A DNA stretch of 48,653 nucleotides, from positions 1-48,653 of the forward strand of contig CAMYOD010000067.1 of assembly GCA_947259975.1 (NCBI GenBank), given 5' to 3'. This stretch comes from an uncultured Gammaproteobacteria bacterium (lineage in GTDB: Bacteria; Pseudomonadota; Gammaproteobacteria; HyVt-429). This document shows, in pieces, positions 1 to 8,059 of the stretch. The notes under the pieces were generated by a model that saw only the letters and a program-made list of their open reading frames with translations, did no database searches and was not told where the DNA came from. Position numbers and translations under genes: made by a program. Numbering within the stretch: the stretch's first letter is position 1; each line of letters starts with the position of its first letter.

Positions 1-175
1 TCAAAGAAGCGACGGAGGGTAACGGTCGAGAGATGGATACACCTGAATGAGCTCGGGAGGACCCGTGGGTGTTGCCAATATGGACCTCCGTAGATGACGC
101 GATACAGAACGGAAAGGCAGAGTAAGTCCAATTATAAGCTGGAGGTGTCCACTAGGCCGGGGGAAAGTCCAAAGA
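1..175. other. left-edge stretch without an assigned gene
   Basis: No convincing gene is visible here. A plus-strand frame open from position 3 to a TGA at 48-50 could be the last 15 codons of a gene cut by the window edge, but it is too short to identify. The rest is non-coding leader of the first membrane-protein gene. A purine-rich stretch at about 159-167 may serve as its ribosome binding site. No tRNA or clear terminator was seen. Confidence 0.4.
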
Positions 176-589
176 GTGAAACCAATTGTCCGCAACATAA
201 TCGCCGTCGTTGCCGGCCTCGTGGTTGGGAGCCTGGTCAATATGGGCCTGATCATGCTTGGTGGGCACGTTATTCCACCGCCCCCGGGGGCTGATGTATC
301 GTCGATCGAGGGCTTGAAGAACTCAATCCATCTATTTGGGCCCAAGCATTTTGTCTTTCCTTTCCTCGCGCACGCCCTCGGAACCCTTGCCGGGGCGCTC
401 GTTGCCGCCGCTGTCGCATCGAGCCACAAGCTCAGATTTGCGCTCGCAATCGGCGTGGCATTTCTGGTCGGCGGAGTGGCGAACGTTCTAATGTTGCCTT
501 CTCCCGCCTGGTTCAACGTGTTGGATTTGATTGGCGCCTATATTCCGATGGCCTGGCTTGGTGGCAAGCTGGCTACCAGGAAGGCATAG
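176..589 (+). CDS. small four-helix membrane protein, conserved hypothetical
   Basis: The predicted protein has 137 residues and starts at GTG. Hydrophobic segments lie near residues 7-30, 63-83, 88-107 and 113-132, so it should sit in the inner membrane with about four helices. A proline-rich loop (IPPPPGAD) follows the first helix and a conserved-looking stretch, GPKHFVFPFLAHALGTL, leads into the second. I recall similar unnamed proteins in Bacteroidetes and Proteobacteria, but no function is known to me. It is the first of three small membrane-protein genes on the same strand, with 31 bases to the next. Confidence 0.7.
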   Translation: MKPIVRNIIAVVAGLVVGSLVNMGLIMLGGHVIPPPPGADVSSIEGLKNSIHLFGPKHFVFPFLAHALGTLAGALVAAAVASSHKLRFALAIGVAFLVGGVANVLMLPSPAWFNVLDLIGAYIPMAWLGGKLATRKA

Positions 590-620
590 CGGCTCCCAGC
601 CTACGCCTCTAGAGGCTGAC

Positions 621-992
621 TTGAAGACCGATACCTTTATCGCTCTGCTCGCCGCCGCCGGTTTAGGTGCCCTTATCTGGGTGATGTCCCCGGCGATTAG
701 CGGAGCCGTTGAACCCTGGGATGCTGAATCTCCTTATTACTTCGTTTCATTGTTCATTGCCGGCGTTCTTGGCGGTGTATTCGTGCCCCGGAAAATATGG
801 GCCGCCTATGCGGGAATCGTACTAGGCCAGCTGATCTATATGGTCGTGTTTCTTGAAATTGGGCCGCTGATGGTGCTCGGTATCGCATTCCTTATCGGTT
901 ATGGTTTAGTTTCATTGCTCGGGGCATTCCTGGGGTCGCGACTAAAAAGAATTGCGGGAGATTCGGGTGCGAGTGGCGACAGTGACGCGTGA
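621..992 (+). CDS. small membrane protein, hypothetical
   Basis: The frame is open from 531, but that upstream start overlaps the preceding gene and would add a polar N-terminus. The TTG at 621 places a hydrophobic helix directly at the start and gives 123 residues. About four hydrophobic segments follow, then a short basic and serine/aspartate-rich cytoplasmic tail (SRLKRIAGDSGASGDSDA). I do not recognise the family. Size and topology resemble its neighbours, so the three genes may share a role in the membrane, which is inference only. The start codon is uncertain. Confidence 0.55.
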   Translation: MKTDTFIALLAAAGLGALIWVMSPAISGAVEPWDAESPYYFVSLFIAGVLGGVFVPRKIWAAYAGIVLGQLIYMVVFLEIGPLMVLGIAFLIGYGLVSLLGAFLGSRLKRIAGDSGASGDSDA

Positions 993-1077
993 TGAAAAAC
1001 AGGGGCCGGATCTCAATTTTCTCTAGTTCTAGACGTGATTGGGATCTGATCCGCGATTTGGGTTTAACGGAAAGAGA

Positions 1078-1446
1078 ATGAGTCCTTTCATAATCATACT
1101 GGTCGCGTTGGGTGTATTCATCTATGTGGCGGAGGGCGTTTTGATAAACCCATTTGCTGTCTGGAATGCACTACCGCTTTTTGTGAGTTATGCACTTTAT
1201 AAGAGCGGCAAGAGCGCCGGAAAAAGGGCGAGGGTCTGGGGTGCGGTTGGCTTTCTCGCAGGGAGTATGGCGTTATCGGGCTATGTTCACTTGGCCTGGA
1301 TGTTCGATTGGGGGGAGATAAAAACAGGATCATCCACGGCCGGGCTCATCTTTATATTCATACCGATCTATGCTGTGATTGCGGGAGGCATAGGATATCT
1401 TTCGGGTTGGGCTATCGGCCGCGTGCCAGCCGGCAAGCAGACTTAA
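1078..1446 (+). CDS. small membrane protein, hypothetical
   Basis: The ATG at 1078 is preceded by a purine-rich GGAAAGAG and is preferred to an in-frame upstream GTG at 1039. The protein has 122 residues with hydrophobic segments near 3-24, 28-41, 52-72 and 84-112. A basic loop (KSGKSAGKRARVW) lies between the second and third. I see no family motif. It is the third consecutive small membrane protein in a stretch whose codon use looks more relaxed and AT-richer than the genes downstream. Confidence 0.6.
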   Translation: MSPFIIILVALGVFIYVAEGVLINPFAVWNALPLFVSYALYKSGKSAGKRARVWGAVGFLAGSMALSGYVHLAWMFDWGEIKTGSSTAGLIFIFIPIYAVIAGGIGYLSGWAIGRVPAGKQT

Positions 1447-1512
1447 CCGCCGCTGCCGGCGTCGGTGACGCATTGCACCCCGCCCGGCTGGTAGCCCATC
1501 GAGGGCGCTGTG

Positions 1513-1983
1513 ATGAAAAGATTATTGCGGTTGACCGTTACCCATTTGCTTTTTGCCGCCGCCGGTTTCGCGGCGGGCATCTACGCGTTGCCCATCCTCA
1601 TGGCACCCAGCGCGCCGACCGCGGCGGAGGTGGCGGCCGCCACCGGCGCGGCGGCATTCAAGGGCGAGTTCCGCCGCGACCTCGCCGGCAGCGATTTCTT
1701 GCATTGGGGCGAGGGCACCGTCTCGATCGGCGAGAATTCGATCTCGTTGCAAGGCAGGATCGCGCCCGGCCCGGACTACAAGCTGTACCTGTCACCGGAG
1801 TTTGTCGAGACCGAAGCCGGTTTCGAGCGCCTGAAATCACGCATGATCCGGGTCGGTGACGTCAAGACCTTCGAGAACTTCATCGTGCCGATCCCCGATA
1901 CCGTGGATCCGGCCATGTTCAATACCGTCATCGTGTGGTGCGAATCCTTCGGCGAGTTCATCACGGCGGCGAGCTACAAGTAG
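1513..1983 (+). CDS. DM13 domain protein
   Basis: This 156-residue protein has an N-terminal hydrophobic segment (about residues 5-27) that is a signal anchor or signal peptide, so the domain should be periplasmic. The rest matches the DM13 fold: a GEFRRDLAGSDFLHWGEGTV start, a GPDYKLYLSP core, and a late conserved cysteine in VIVWCESFGEF. DM13 domains are proposed to act in electron transfer or redox chemistry through that cysteine; the partner here is unknown. The ATG at 1513 is preferred to the overlapping GTG at 1510. The next gene begins only three bases after the stop. Confidence 0.8.
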   Translation: MKRLLRLTVTHLLFAAAGFAAGIYALPILMAPSAPTAAEVAAATGAAAFKGEFRRDLAGSDFLHWGEGTVSIGENSISLQGRIAPGPDYKLYLSPEFVETEAGFERLKSRMIRVGDVKTFENFIVPIPDTVDPAMFNTVIVWCESFGEFITAASYK

Positions 1984-1986
1984 CCT

Positions 1987-2421
1987 ATGAACATCGTCGA
2001 CATTTTCGAACGCTTTGCGGCGGACTTTGAGCTTACCGCACAAGACGACGACTGGTCGCGGCTGGCGAAGTACCTCGCCGAGGATGCCACCTACCTGAAC
2101 GTGGGCGGCCCGGACCCAAAATGCGAAGGCCGCGAAGCGATTCTCGACTATTTAAAGCAAGATTTCGCGAACAATGATCGGCGCTTCGATTCACGCACCG
2201 TTGTCGCCCTCACGCCGCCGACCGCCGCAGGAAATCGCCTCTCGCGCCAGTGGCGTTGCACCTACACCCTCGCGGGTGCACCGGATCTGGTGGTGGAGGG
2301 CGAGGCAAGGTATGTGTTCGCGGGCGATCTCATCAAGGAGATCGAAGAAGTATTCAGCGCGGACACGTTGCAGAAATTCGCCGCGTGGATGCAGGAATAC
2401 GGCGACCGGCTGCGGCCCTGA
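1987..2421 (+). CDS. SnoaL-like / NTF2-fold protein
   Basis: A 144-residue soluble protein with no signal peptide. Its pattern fits the SnoaL/NTF2-like cone fold: an N-terminal helix, a DDWSRLAKYLAEDATYLNVGG segment leading into the first strands, a GREAILDYL helix, then alternating strands ending in a C-terminal helix. Members are isomerases, hydrolases, polyketide cyclases or plain binding proteins, so the substrate cannot be predicted. It starts three bases after the DM13 gene and lies 13 bases before the TfoX-domain gene, suggesting one transcript. Confidence 0.7.
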   Translation: MNIVDIFERFAADFELTAQDDDWSRLAKYLAEDATYLNVGGPDPKCEGREAILDYLKQDFANNDRRFDSRTVVALTPPTAAGNRLSRQWRCTYTLAGAPDLVVEGEARYVFAGDLIKEIEEVFSADTLQKFAAWMQEYGDRLRP

Positions 2422-2434
2422 GGCATCACAGAAG

Positions 2435-2767
2435 ATGGCCTACGATGAAGGCTTAGCGCAGCGCATTCGCGAGATCATCGCGGACTATCCCGCCGACGTA
2501 CATGAGAAAAAGATGTTCGGTGGCCTGGCCTTCATGGTCAATGGCCATATGTGTGTTGGTGTCACCAACTCTGACCTGATGGCGCGGGTGGGTCCCGAGC
2601 AATACGCCGCCGCGCTGGAACTGCCCCACGCCCGGAAGATGGATTTCACCGGCAAGCCGCTGACCGGGTTTGTCTATGTGGGTGACGCCGGCGTCGCGGC
2701 GGATGACGATCTGATGGCCTGGATCGAGCGCAGCTATGGTTTTATCAGTTCATTACCGCCCAAGTAA
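2435..2767 (+). CDS. TfoX N-terminal domain protein
   Basis: The protein has 110 residues and consists only of the N-terminal domain found in TfoX/Sxy, recognised from the KKMFGGLAFMVNGHMCVGV block and the later KPLTGFVYVG strand. Full TfoX controls competence genes, but stand-alone N-domains are widespread and mostly uncharacterised, so a competence role should not be assumed. The open frame extends upstream through the SnoaL-like gene; the ATG at 2435 gives the expected domain length. It follows the SnoaL-like gene closely. Confidence 0.8.
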   Translation: MAYDEGLAQRIREIIADYPADVHEKKMFGGLAFMVNGHMCVGVTNSDLMARVGPEQYAAALELPHARKMDFTGKPLTGFVYVGDAGVAADDDLMAWIERSYGFISSLPPK

Positions 2768-2924
2768 GCCCGGCATTACCCCTGCGCCGCGCCGCAGCAA
2801 TGGTCTACACTTCAACCTATCCAGCGCCGGGTACCGTAGCGGCGTACAAACCGGCCGGTGTGCGCTAGAATTTTTTTTCCGGCTACGTTGTCGGCGCGCT
2901 GTGGCGCCGAGTGAGGATGATCCC

Positions 2925-3257
2925 ATGACAGACAAAATGATCGAAATCGTGACCATGGAGGGGATCGCGGTGTTGTGTTTCCTGTTCGCCTACTTCATCG
3001 GCATCAAGGGCAAGATGGAACTGATCGCCGGTTACAATGAGCGCACCGCCGACCGGGTCACGGACAAGGCCGGGCTGCGGCGCCTGATCGCTCGGGTCTG
3101 TCTGCTGGTCGGGCTGTTTTCCGCGCTGATGCCGCTCGCGACCCACTTGTGGGGCGGCACGCCGAACGGGCTCGCCGGATGGATCGGCGCCTATGGCGGT
3201 TTTATCGCCGGGGTCATCGCGATGACTTTTCTGCAGGCGCGGGACTTCACGGTCTAA
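2925..3257 (+). CDS. DUF3784-like small membrane protein
   Basis: A 110-residue protein with hydrophobic segments near residues 12-29, 54-72 and 83-103. Between the first two is a cytoplasmic stretch, GKMELIAGYNERTADRV, resembling the LiAGYN motif of DUF3784 membrane proteins. No function is established for that family to my knowledge. The ATG at 2925 is preceded by GAGGATGA and is preferred to the far upstream start of the same open frame. A T-tract (about 2871-2878) lies in the 157-base gap upstream. Confidence 0.6.
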   Translation: MTDKMIEIVTMEGIAVLCFLFAYFIGIKGKMELIAGYNERTADRVTDKAGLRRLIARVCLLVGLFSALMPLATHLWGGTPNGLAGWIGAYGGFIAGVIAMTFLQARDFTV

Positions 3258-3343
3258 GTCCAATTCTTGATTGTCGACCTCCGCGCGCCGCGCTCGCCGC
3301 GCCGGCACGCCTGCCGCATTACTTTCGAATCACGCAAACAGCC

Positions 3344-3877
3344 ATGACACGCAACATTCCCAACATCGTCTTGATCGGCATGCCGGGTGCGGGTAAGAGC
3401 ACCATCGGTGTGTTGCTGGCGAAAGCGACCGCGCGGGATTTCGTCGATACGGATCTGCTCATTCAAAGTCGCGAGGAACGTCCGCTGCAGCATATCGTCG
3501 ATACCCATGGGCATATGGTGCTGCGCGACATCGAGGAGTCGGTGCTGTTGGATCTCCACGTGCACGGCCATGTCATCGCCACCGGTGGCAGCGCGGCCTA
3601 CAGTCACGCCGCCATGATGCATCTCAAGCGCAACGGCATCATCGTGTTTCTCGACGTGGATCTGGCAACCCTGGAGTCACGCATCCACGATTACGCCACC
3701 CGGGGGCTGGCCAAGCGTCCGGAGCAGAGTTTCGCCGAGTTGTTCGCCGAGCGCGAGGCGCTGTACCGCAAGTACGCGGACATTACCGTCGAGTGCAGTG
3801 GCCTCAACCAGGACGAGATCTGTGATCGTATCGTCGCTGCGCTGAACCGGGTCGAGGCCCGGGCCGAAGCCCGCTGA
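3344..3877 (+). CDS. shikimate kinase-like P-loop kinase
   Basis: The 177-residue protein has the shikimate kinase layout: Walker A GMPGAGKST at residues 12-20, the DTD metal/substrate motif at 35-37, an LRDIEE segment in the place of the substrate-binding FR..E motif, a lid RGLAKRP, and REALYRKYAD near the end. Authentic AroK converts shikimate to shikimate-3-phosphate in aromatic amino acid synthesis and carries a GGG motif. Here the corresponding sequence reads ATGGSAAYS, and the usual RxPLY reads REALY. aroB, the usual neighbour of aroK, is absent. It may therefore be a paralogue with another substrate. Confidence 0.65.
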   Translation: MTRNIPNIVLIGMPGAGKSTIGVLLAKATARDFVDTDLLIQSREERPLQHIVDTHGHMVLRDIEESVLLDLHVHGHVIATGGSAAYSHAAMMHLKRNGIIVFLDVDLATLESRIHDYATRGLAKRPEQSFAELFAEREALYRKYADITVECSGLNQDEICDRIVAALNRVEARAEAR

Positions 3878-3899
3878 CCACACGCGGCCGCCGACGATC

Positions 3900-4376
3900 A
3901 TGACGTCGACGAAATCACTTGCCGGGCTCGCGTCGTGGTTGCTGGTGTGCGCCGCGGTGGCCTGGTTCGGCGCCCAGTTCACCCCCGGTGAATGGTACGC
4001 GGCGCTGACCAAACCGAGCTGGAATCCCCCCAACCGCGTGTTCGGTCCGATGTGGACCCTGCTCTACGGCATGATGGCAATCGCGGCATGGCTGGTGTGG
4101 CGGCGCGGCGGTTGGCACGGCGCCCGCGTCGCGCTGACCCTGTTCGTGATCCAGCTGGTCGCCAACGGCCTGTGGTCGTGGTTGTTTTTCGATCTGCACC
4201 GCATGGGCCTGGCGCTGGCCGATCTGGTGCTGCTCTGGTGTCTGGTGGCGCTGACGGCGGTGGCCTTCTGGCATCACCGCAAACTCGCCGCGGTGTTGCT
4301 GTTACCGTATCTGGCCTGGCTCGCGTTTGCCGGGGTGTTGAACTACACCCTGTGGCAGCTCAACCCAGCGGCCTGA
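3900..4376 (+). CDS. tspO: TspO/MBR family protein
   Basis: The 158-residue protein has five hydrophobic segments, as expected for TspO. It carries family hallmarks: the tryptophan- and proline-rich TKPSWNPPNRVFGPMWTLLY block after the first helix, NGLWSWLFF in the third, and the C-terminal LNYTLWQLN. TspO binds porphyrins and related ligands in the outer or inner membrane and affects tetrapyrrole handling and stress responses. It starts 22 bases after the kinase-like gene. It converges on the acetyltransferase gene with only three bases between stops, leaving no room for a separate terminator. Confidence 0.9.
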   Translation: MTSTKSLAGLASWLLVCAAVAWFGAQFTPGEWYAALTKPSWNPPNRVFGPMWTLLYGMMAIAAWLVWRRGGWHGARVALTLFVIQLVANGLWSWLFFDLHRMGLALADLVLLWCLVALTAVAFWHHRKLAAVLLLPYLAWLAFAGVLNYTLWQLNPAA

Positions 4377-4379
4377 GCC

Positions 4380-4847
4380 TCAACCCCAGTCGAGACGCTT
4401 GGTGAAATTAGCGACCTGCGCCTTTTCCTCGAAGCCGAGGGAGGGATAGAAGCCCCGTTGGTAGGATTCCCGCTCGCGGCTGTTGAGGACGCTGAGGCGG
4501 AAGCAGCGGTTGCGCACGGCTTCCGTTTCGATGGTATCCATCAAGGCGCTGCCCACACCCTTGTCGCGCCAACCTTCCATGACGAATACCTCGGAGACCT
4601 GCATCTCGCGCCCGGCGAACAACAGGTAGGTCACGATCTCGCCGTGAATATAACCGACCACGTTGCCTTTGGCTTCGGCCACGAGCAAGAGCGCGTTTTC
4701 TTCGGTGATCAAGGCCGCCAGACGTTGGCGCAGGGTCGTGCCATCGGATTTGAAGGCGGGATTCCAGCCCAACTCGCGATGCAGGTTCATCACAGCGTCG
4801 AGGTCGTGGATGTTAAGCGGGCGAATTGTAATTTCATCTTTGCTCAT
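4380..4847 (-). CDS. GNAT family N-acetyltransferase
   Basis: A 155-residue single-domain acetyltransferase. Motif A, which binds the acetyl-CoA pyrophosphate, is visible as VSEVFVMEGWRDKGVGSAL, and the C-terminal part ends with a typical FYPSLGFEEKA. The acceptor cannot be inferred. The frame is open further upstream to 4943 but that extension overlaps the DJ-1 gene with low-complexity arginine-rich sequence; the ATG at 4847 begins MSKDEITIRPL, a normal GNAT start. It lies 25 bases downstream of the DJ-1 gene, probably in one transcript. Confidence 0.85.
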   Translation of the reverse strand: MSKDEITIRPLNIHDLDAVMNLHRELGWNPAFKSDGTTLRQRLAALITEENALLLVAEAKGNVVGYIHGEIVTYLLFAGREMQVSEVFVMEGWRDKGVGSALMDTIETEAVRNRCFRLSVLNSRERESYQRGFYPSLGFEEKAQVANFTKRLDWG

Positions 4848-4872
4848 GGTTCGATGCGCAGTGATCTCTTTT

Positions 4873-5448
4873 TCATGCGGCCGTCGCCGCGTGGTGTGGC
4901 GGCCGCTTGAGCCCGTCCTCCACGCTGCCGCGCGCGGTGTCACCCGCCAGGGCCTCGATCAGCGCGAGGGCGAAATCCATGGCGGTGCCGGGGCCGCGGG
5001 AGGTGATGACCTTGCCGTCCTGCACCACGGCGGTTTGCTCGATGGTGATATCCGCGAGGCCGGCCTCGTCGAGGATGCCGGGAAAGCTCGTCGCCCGTTT
5101 ACCCGCCAGCACGCCGGCATGGGCCAGGACCTTCGGCGCCGCGCAGATGGCGGCGGTGTACTTGCCCGCCGCGGACATGTCCTGCAACAGACCGTGGATA
5201 CGTGGATCGTTGTCCAGGTTGGTGGCGCCGGGCAGGCCGCCGGGCAGCACGACCATGTCGTAGTCCCGGTGTAGCGCCGCGTCCAGCGAGATATCGGGGA
5301 CCACGACAGTGTGGCGGCTGCCCCGCACCGGACCCTCCGTGAGACCGGCGACGTCGACCTCGATTTGCGCACGCCGCAACAGGTCGATGACGGTGACCGC
5401 TTCCAGTTCCTCGAAACCGTCGGCAATCGGAATCAACACACGTGCCAT
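4873..5448 (-). CDS. yajL: DJ-1/YajL family protein
   Basis: The 191-residue protein belongs to the DJ-1/PfpI superfamily. The N-terminus IPIADGFEELEAVTVIDLLR carries the conserved glutamates (about residues 13-16), and the nucleophile elbow AAICAAP places the reactive cysteine at C102. YajL-type members are described as protein chaperones or deglycases that protect against oxidative and carbonyl stress; the exact activity is debated. A GGAGAA ribosome site precedes the ATG. The tail beyond about residue 180 (RPPHHAATAA) is a short non-conserved extension. Confidence 0.85.
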   Translation of the reverse strand: MARVLIPIADGFEELEAVTVIDLLRRAQIEVDVAGLTEGPVRGSRHTVVVPDISLDAALHRDYDMVVLPGGLPGATNLDNDPRIHGLLQDMSAAGKYTAAICAAPKVLAHAGVLAGKRATSFPGILDEAGLADITIEQTAVVQDGKVITSRGPGTAMDFALALIEALAGDTARGSVEDGLKRPPHHAATAA

Positions 5449-5478
5449 GATGCGTTCTCCCGGGCGCGCAGCCGGCGC

Positions 5479-6783
5479 TTAAGCGGCCTCCCGGTCGCGC
5501 ACGATGTTGACGCCCTTGAGCAGATTCAGCGCCTCCTGCAACTGATAATCCACCGCCGCGCTGGTGGTGGCCTTCTCCGCAGTTTCGCCATTGTCATTAT
5601 CGTTATCACTGTCCAGATGGCCGGCCAGATCCGCTTCGCGAATGCGTTGCGCCTTGCCTGCGCCCTTGGCGACCTGTAGATCCTCGACAATGACATCGGG
5701 GACGATGCCGGTGGCCTGGATCGAGCGCCCGCCGGGGGTGTAATAACGTGCCGTAGTGATCTTGAGCGCGGCACCGTTGTTCATCGGCAGAATAGTCTGC
5801 ACCGACCCCTTGCCGAAGGTCTTCGTGCCCATGATGATCGCGCGCTTCTGGTCCTGCAGCGCACCGGCCACGATCTCGGATGCGGACGCGGAACCGCCAT
5901 TGACGAGGACGACAATCGGTGCGCCCTCGAGAAGGTCCGCGGGCGTGGCACTGAAATTCAGTTCGGAATCTTCGACGCGACCCTTGGTGTAGACAATCTT
6001 GCCATCGGTGAGGAAGACATCGCTGACGCCGACCGCGGCGTTCAAGACACCACCGGGATTGTTGCGCAGATCCAGCACCAGGCCCTTGAGCGGACCTTTG
6101 TTCTCTTCGTTCAGGCCGCGCAAACTCTTGCGCAGGGCATCGGCCGAATTGGCTTGAAACTGTGTGATGCGCACGTAGCCGTAATTGTTTTCCAGCAAGC
6201 GGCTCTTGACGCTGGTGATCTTGATGATCGCGCGCGTGATGGAAACACCGAAGGGCGCACTCTCGCCTTCGCGGACGATGGAAAGCTTCACATCCGTGCC
6301 CGGTTCGCCACGCATTTTCTTGACCGCGTCATTCAGACTCAGACCTTTCACCGGTGTCTCGTCGATGCGAATGATCACGTCGCCGGTGCGCAGGCCCGCG
6401 GCGGCGGCTGGCGTATCGTCGATCGGCGCGACCACTTTGACGAAGCCGTTCTCCATGGTCACCTCGATGCCCAGGCCACCGAACTTGCCTTCGGTGCCGA
6501 TGCGAATCTCGCGAAAGGATTCGGGATCGAGATAGGCGGAGTGGGGGTCGAGGCCGCCGAGCATGCCGTGAATCGCGTCTTCGATGAGCTTGTCGTCCGC
6601 AACGTCCTCGACATAATCGGTTTTAATCTTGCCGAAGATCTCGGTGAAACTGCGCAGCTCCTGCAGCGGTAAGGGTTTCAGGTTCTCGTTTCGTTCGGCG
6701 AGCGCGGGATACTGCAGGCTTACGCCCGCACCGATGAACAAGCCGAGTGCCAGGATCAAAAAATAACGGATGCCGTACTTCAT
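5479..6783 (-). CDS. ctpA: carboxy-terminal processing protease (S41)
   Basis: A 434-residue secreted protease with an N-terminal hydrophobic signal (residues 6-23). A PDZ domain spans about residues 98-172 (GGLGIEVTMENGFVKVV onward), followed by the S41 catalytic core. The catalytic serine lies in GGSASASE (about S300) and the general-base lysine is K325 in KTFGKG. CtpA acts in the periplasm, cutting at C-termini and, in several bacteria, controlling peptidoglycan endopeptidases. It is the last gene of gpmI-envC-ctpA, 58 bases after envC, with its own GGAGACGG ribosome site. The operon links it to cell-wall remodelling. Confidence 0.93.
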   Translation of the reverse strand: MKYGIRYFLILALGLFIGAGVSLQYPALAERNENLKPLPLQELRSFTEIFGKIKTDYVEDVADDKLIEDAIHGMLGGLDPHSAYLDPESFREIRIGTEGKFGGLGIEVTMENGFVKVVAPIDDTPAAAAGLRTGDVIIRIDETPVKGLSLNDAVKKMRGEPGTDVKLSIVREGESAPFGVSITRAIIKITSVKSRLLENNYGYVRITQFQANSADALRKSLRGLNEENKGPLKGLVLDLRNNPGGVLNAAVGVSDVFLTDGKIVYTKGRVEDSELNFSATPADLLEGAPIVVLVNGGSASASEIVAGALQDQKRAIIMGTKTFGKGSVQTILPMNNGAALKITTARYYTPGGRSIQATGIVPDVIVEDLQVAKGAGKAQRIREADLAGHLDSDNDNDNGETAEKATTSAAVDYQLQEALNLLKGVNIVRDREAA

Positions 6784-6841
6784 TGCCGTCTCCGTGGAGT
6801 TGCCGCCGGTTGTCCTGATGCCGGAATGGCGGTGCGGGCAT

Positions 6842-8044
6842 TCACGATGCCCGGCACCATTTCAGGGGGTTGCGCGGTTTACCGTTGTGGCGAATCTCAA
6901 AATATAAACCGGGCCGGGCGAGCCCGCCACTGTTTCCGCTCGCGGCCACGACCTGGCCGGTCTCGACCCAATCGCCAACTTCCGTGTAGATGGTCTGATT
7001 ATGGCCGTAGAGGCTCATATAGCCATCGCCGTGGTCGATGATGAGTAGCAGGCCCAGGCTGCCGAACCAGTCCGCGAAGGCGACCCGGCCGCGAAAGATC
7101 GCCGCCACGTCCGCGCCTTCCTGGGTCCGCAGGAACAGTCCCTCCCAGCGCATTTTGCCCTGCTTCGGGTCACCATATCGGGCTTGGACGCGGGCCCGCA
7201 GCGGAAGTTTCAATTTGCCGCGCGCGTTGCGAAAGCGTGTATCCGTCGTGGGCGCGGTCTTGAGTTCGTCCATATAGAGGCTGAGCCCTTCCATCAGCTT
7301 CGCGAGCCGTTCCGCATCCCCGCGCAGACGGGTGATTTCCTCGGTCTGGCTGCGGACCTGCCGATCGACCCGCGCCAGGATCTGCACACGCTGTGCACGG
7401 GAACTTTCCACCGCCTGGTGCTGTTGGCGTTTTTCCTGCTCGAGGGCCTCCAGCGCGCGGGTCTGCTGTGCGATCGCCTGTTCGACGCGCGCGAGCTGGG
7501 CGAGCGTCTCCTTGATGTCGTCGATACGCTCGATGCGTGCGTGGTTCAGGTACTGGTAATAGACCAGCACGCGACTGACCGTCATGGGGTCCTGCTGGTT
7601 CAGCAGCAGCTTGAGATAGGGTTGTTGGCCCAGGGCGTAGGCGGAACGCACCTGGCGCTCGAGCTCGACGCGTTGCGCGCCCAGATTGGTTTGATGTGCC
7701 GCGCGCTGGCGCTCGAGGCCAGCCAGCTTGTTGCGATTGGTCTTGATCTGCGCGGCGGTCTCGCGCAGCGCACGGGCGACCGTGGCGATCTCGATTTCCG
7801 CGGCCTTGAGTTCGTCTTGCAGGGCATCGCGGCGCCCGCGGGCTTTTTCCAACTTGGTCTGCAGTCGGCCGATCTTCTGGTGCAGCTGCTTGAGCTGTTT
7901 CTTGGTGGTACCACGATCGGTTTGCGCGCCGTTGTCGATGGCCAGGGCGACGTGCGGCGGCGGCGCGAGAACGATAACCAACAGGACCGCGAACGCGAGG
8001 CGCGTGCCGGGTCGCGAGTGCCCAGTCTCAGTCCGACCGAACAC
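6842..8044 (-). CDS. envC: EnvC-type murein hydrolase activator
   Basis: The 400-residue protein starts at GTG and has a hydrophobic signal at about residues 14-36. A long coiled coil rich in K, E, Q and R covers about residues 45-260, and a LytM/M23-like domain lies at about 290-395. The domain appears degenerate: the first metal-ligand histidine is replaced in FLRTQEGADV, as expected for EnvC, which does not cut murein but activates amidases at the septum through its coiled coil. It sits 15 bases downstream of gpmI, the same order as in E. coli. Confidence 0.9.
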   Translation of the reverse strand: MFGRTETGHSRPGTRLAFAVLLVIVLAPPPHVALAIDNGAQTDRGTTKKQLKQLHQKIGRLQTKLEKARGRRDALQDELKAAEIEIATVARALRETAAQIKTNRNKLAGLERQRAAHQTNLGAQRVELERQVRSAYALGQQPYLKLLLNQQDPMTVSRVLVYYQYLNHARIERIDDIKETLAQLARVEQAIAQQTRALEALEQEKRQQHQAVESSRAQRVQILARVDRQVRSQTEEITRLRGDAERLAKLMEGLSLYMDELKTAPTTDTRFRNARGKLKLPLRARVQARYGDPKQGKMRWEGLFLRTQEGADVAAIFRGRVAFADWFGSLGLLLIIDHGDGYMSLYGHNQTIYTEVGDWVETGQVVAASGNSGGLARPGLYFEIRHNGKPRNPLKWCRAS

Positions 8045-8059
8045 GCGCCTGACTTACGG

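Noticed and set aside
1..516. 171-residue minus-strand frame at the left edge
   Set aside because: It overlaps the membrane-protein gene antisense and its sequence is low in structure and rich in P, T and R, as expected of a shadow.
593..1512. Integron gene-cassette array hypothesis for the three small membrane-protein genes
   Set aside because: The gaps were read for paired attC core sites. Only an isolated GTTTAAC near 1065 was seen, without partner sites or imperfect palindromes.
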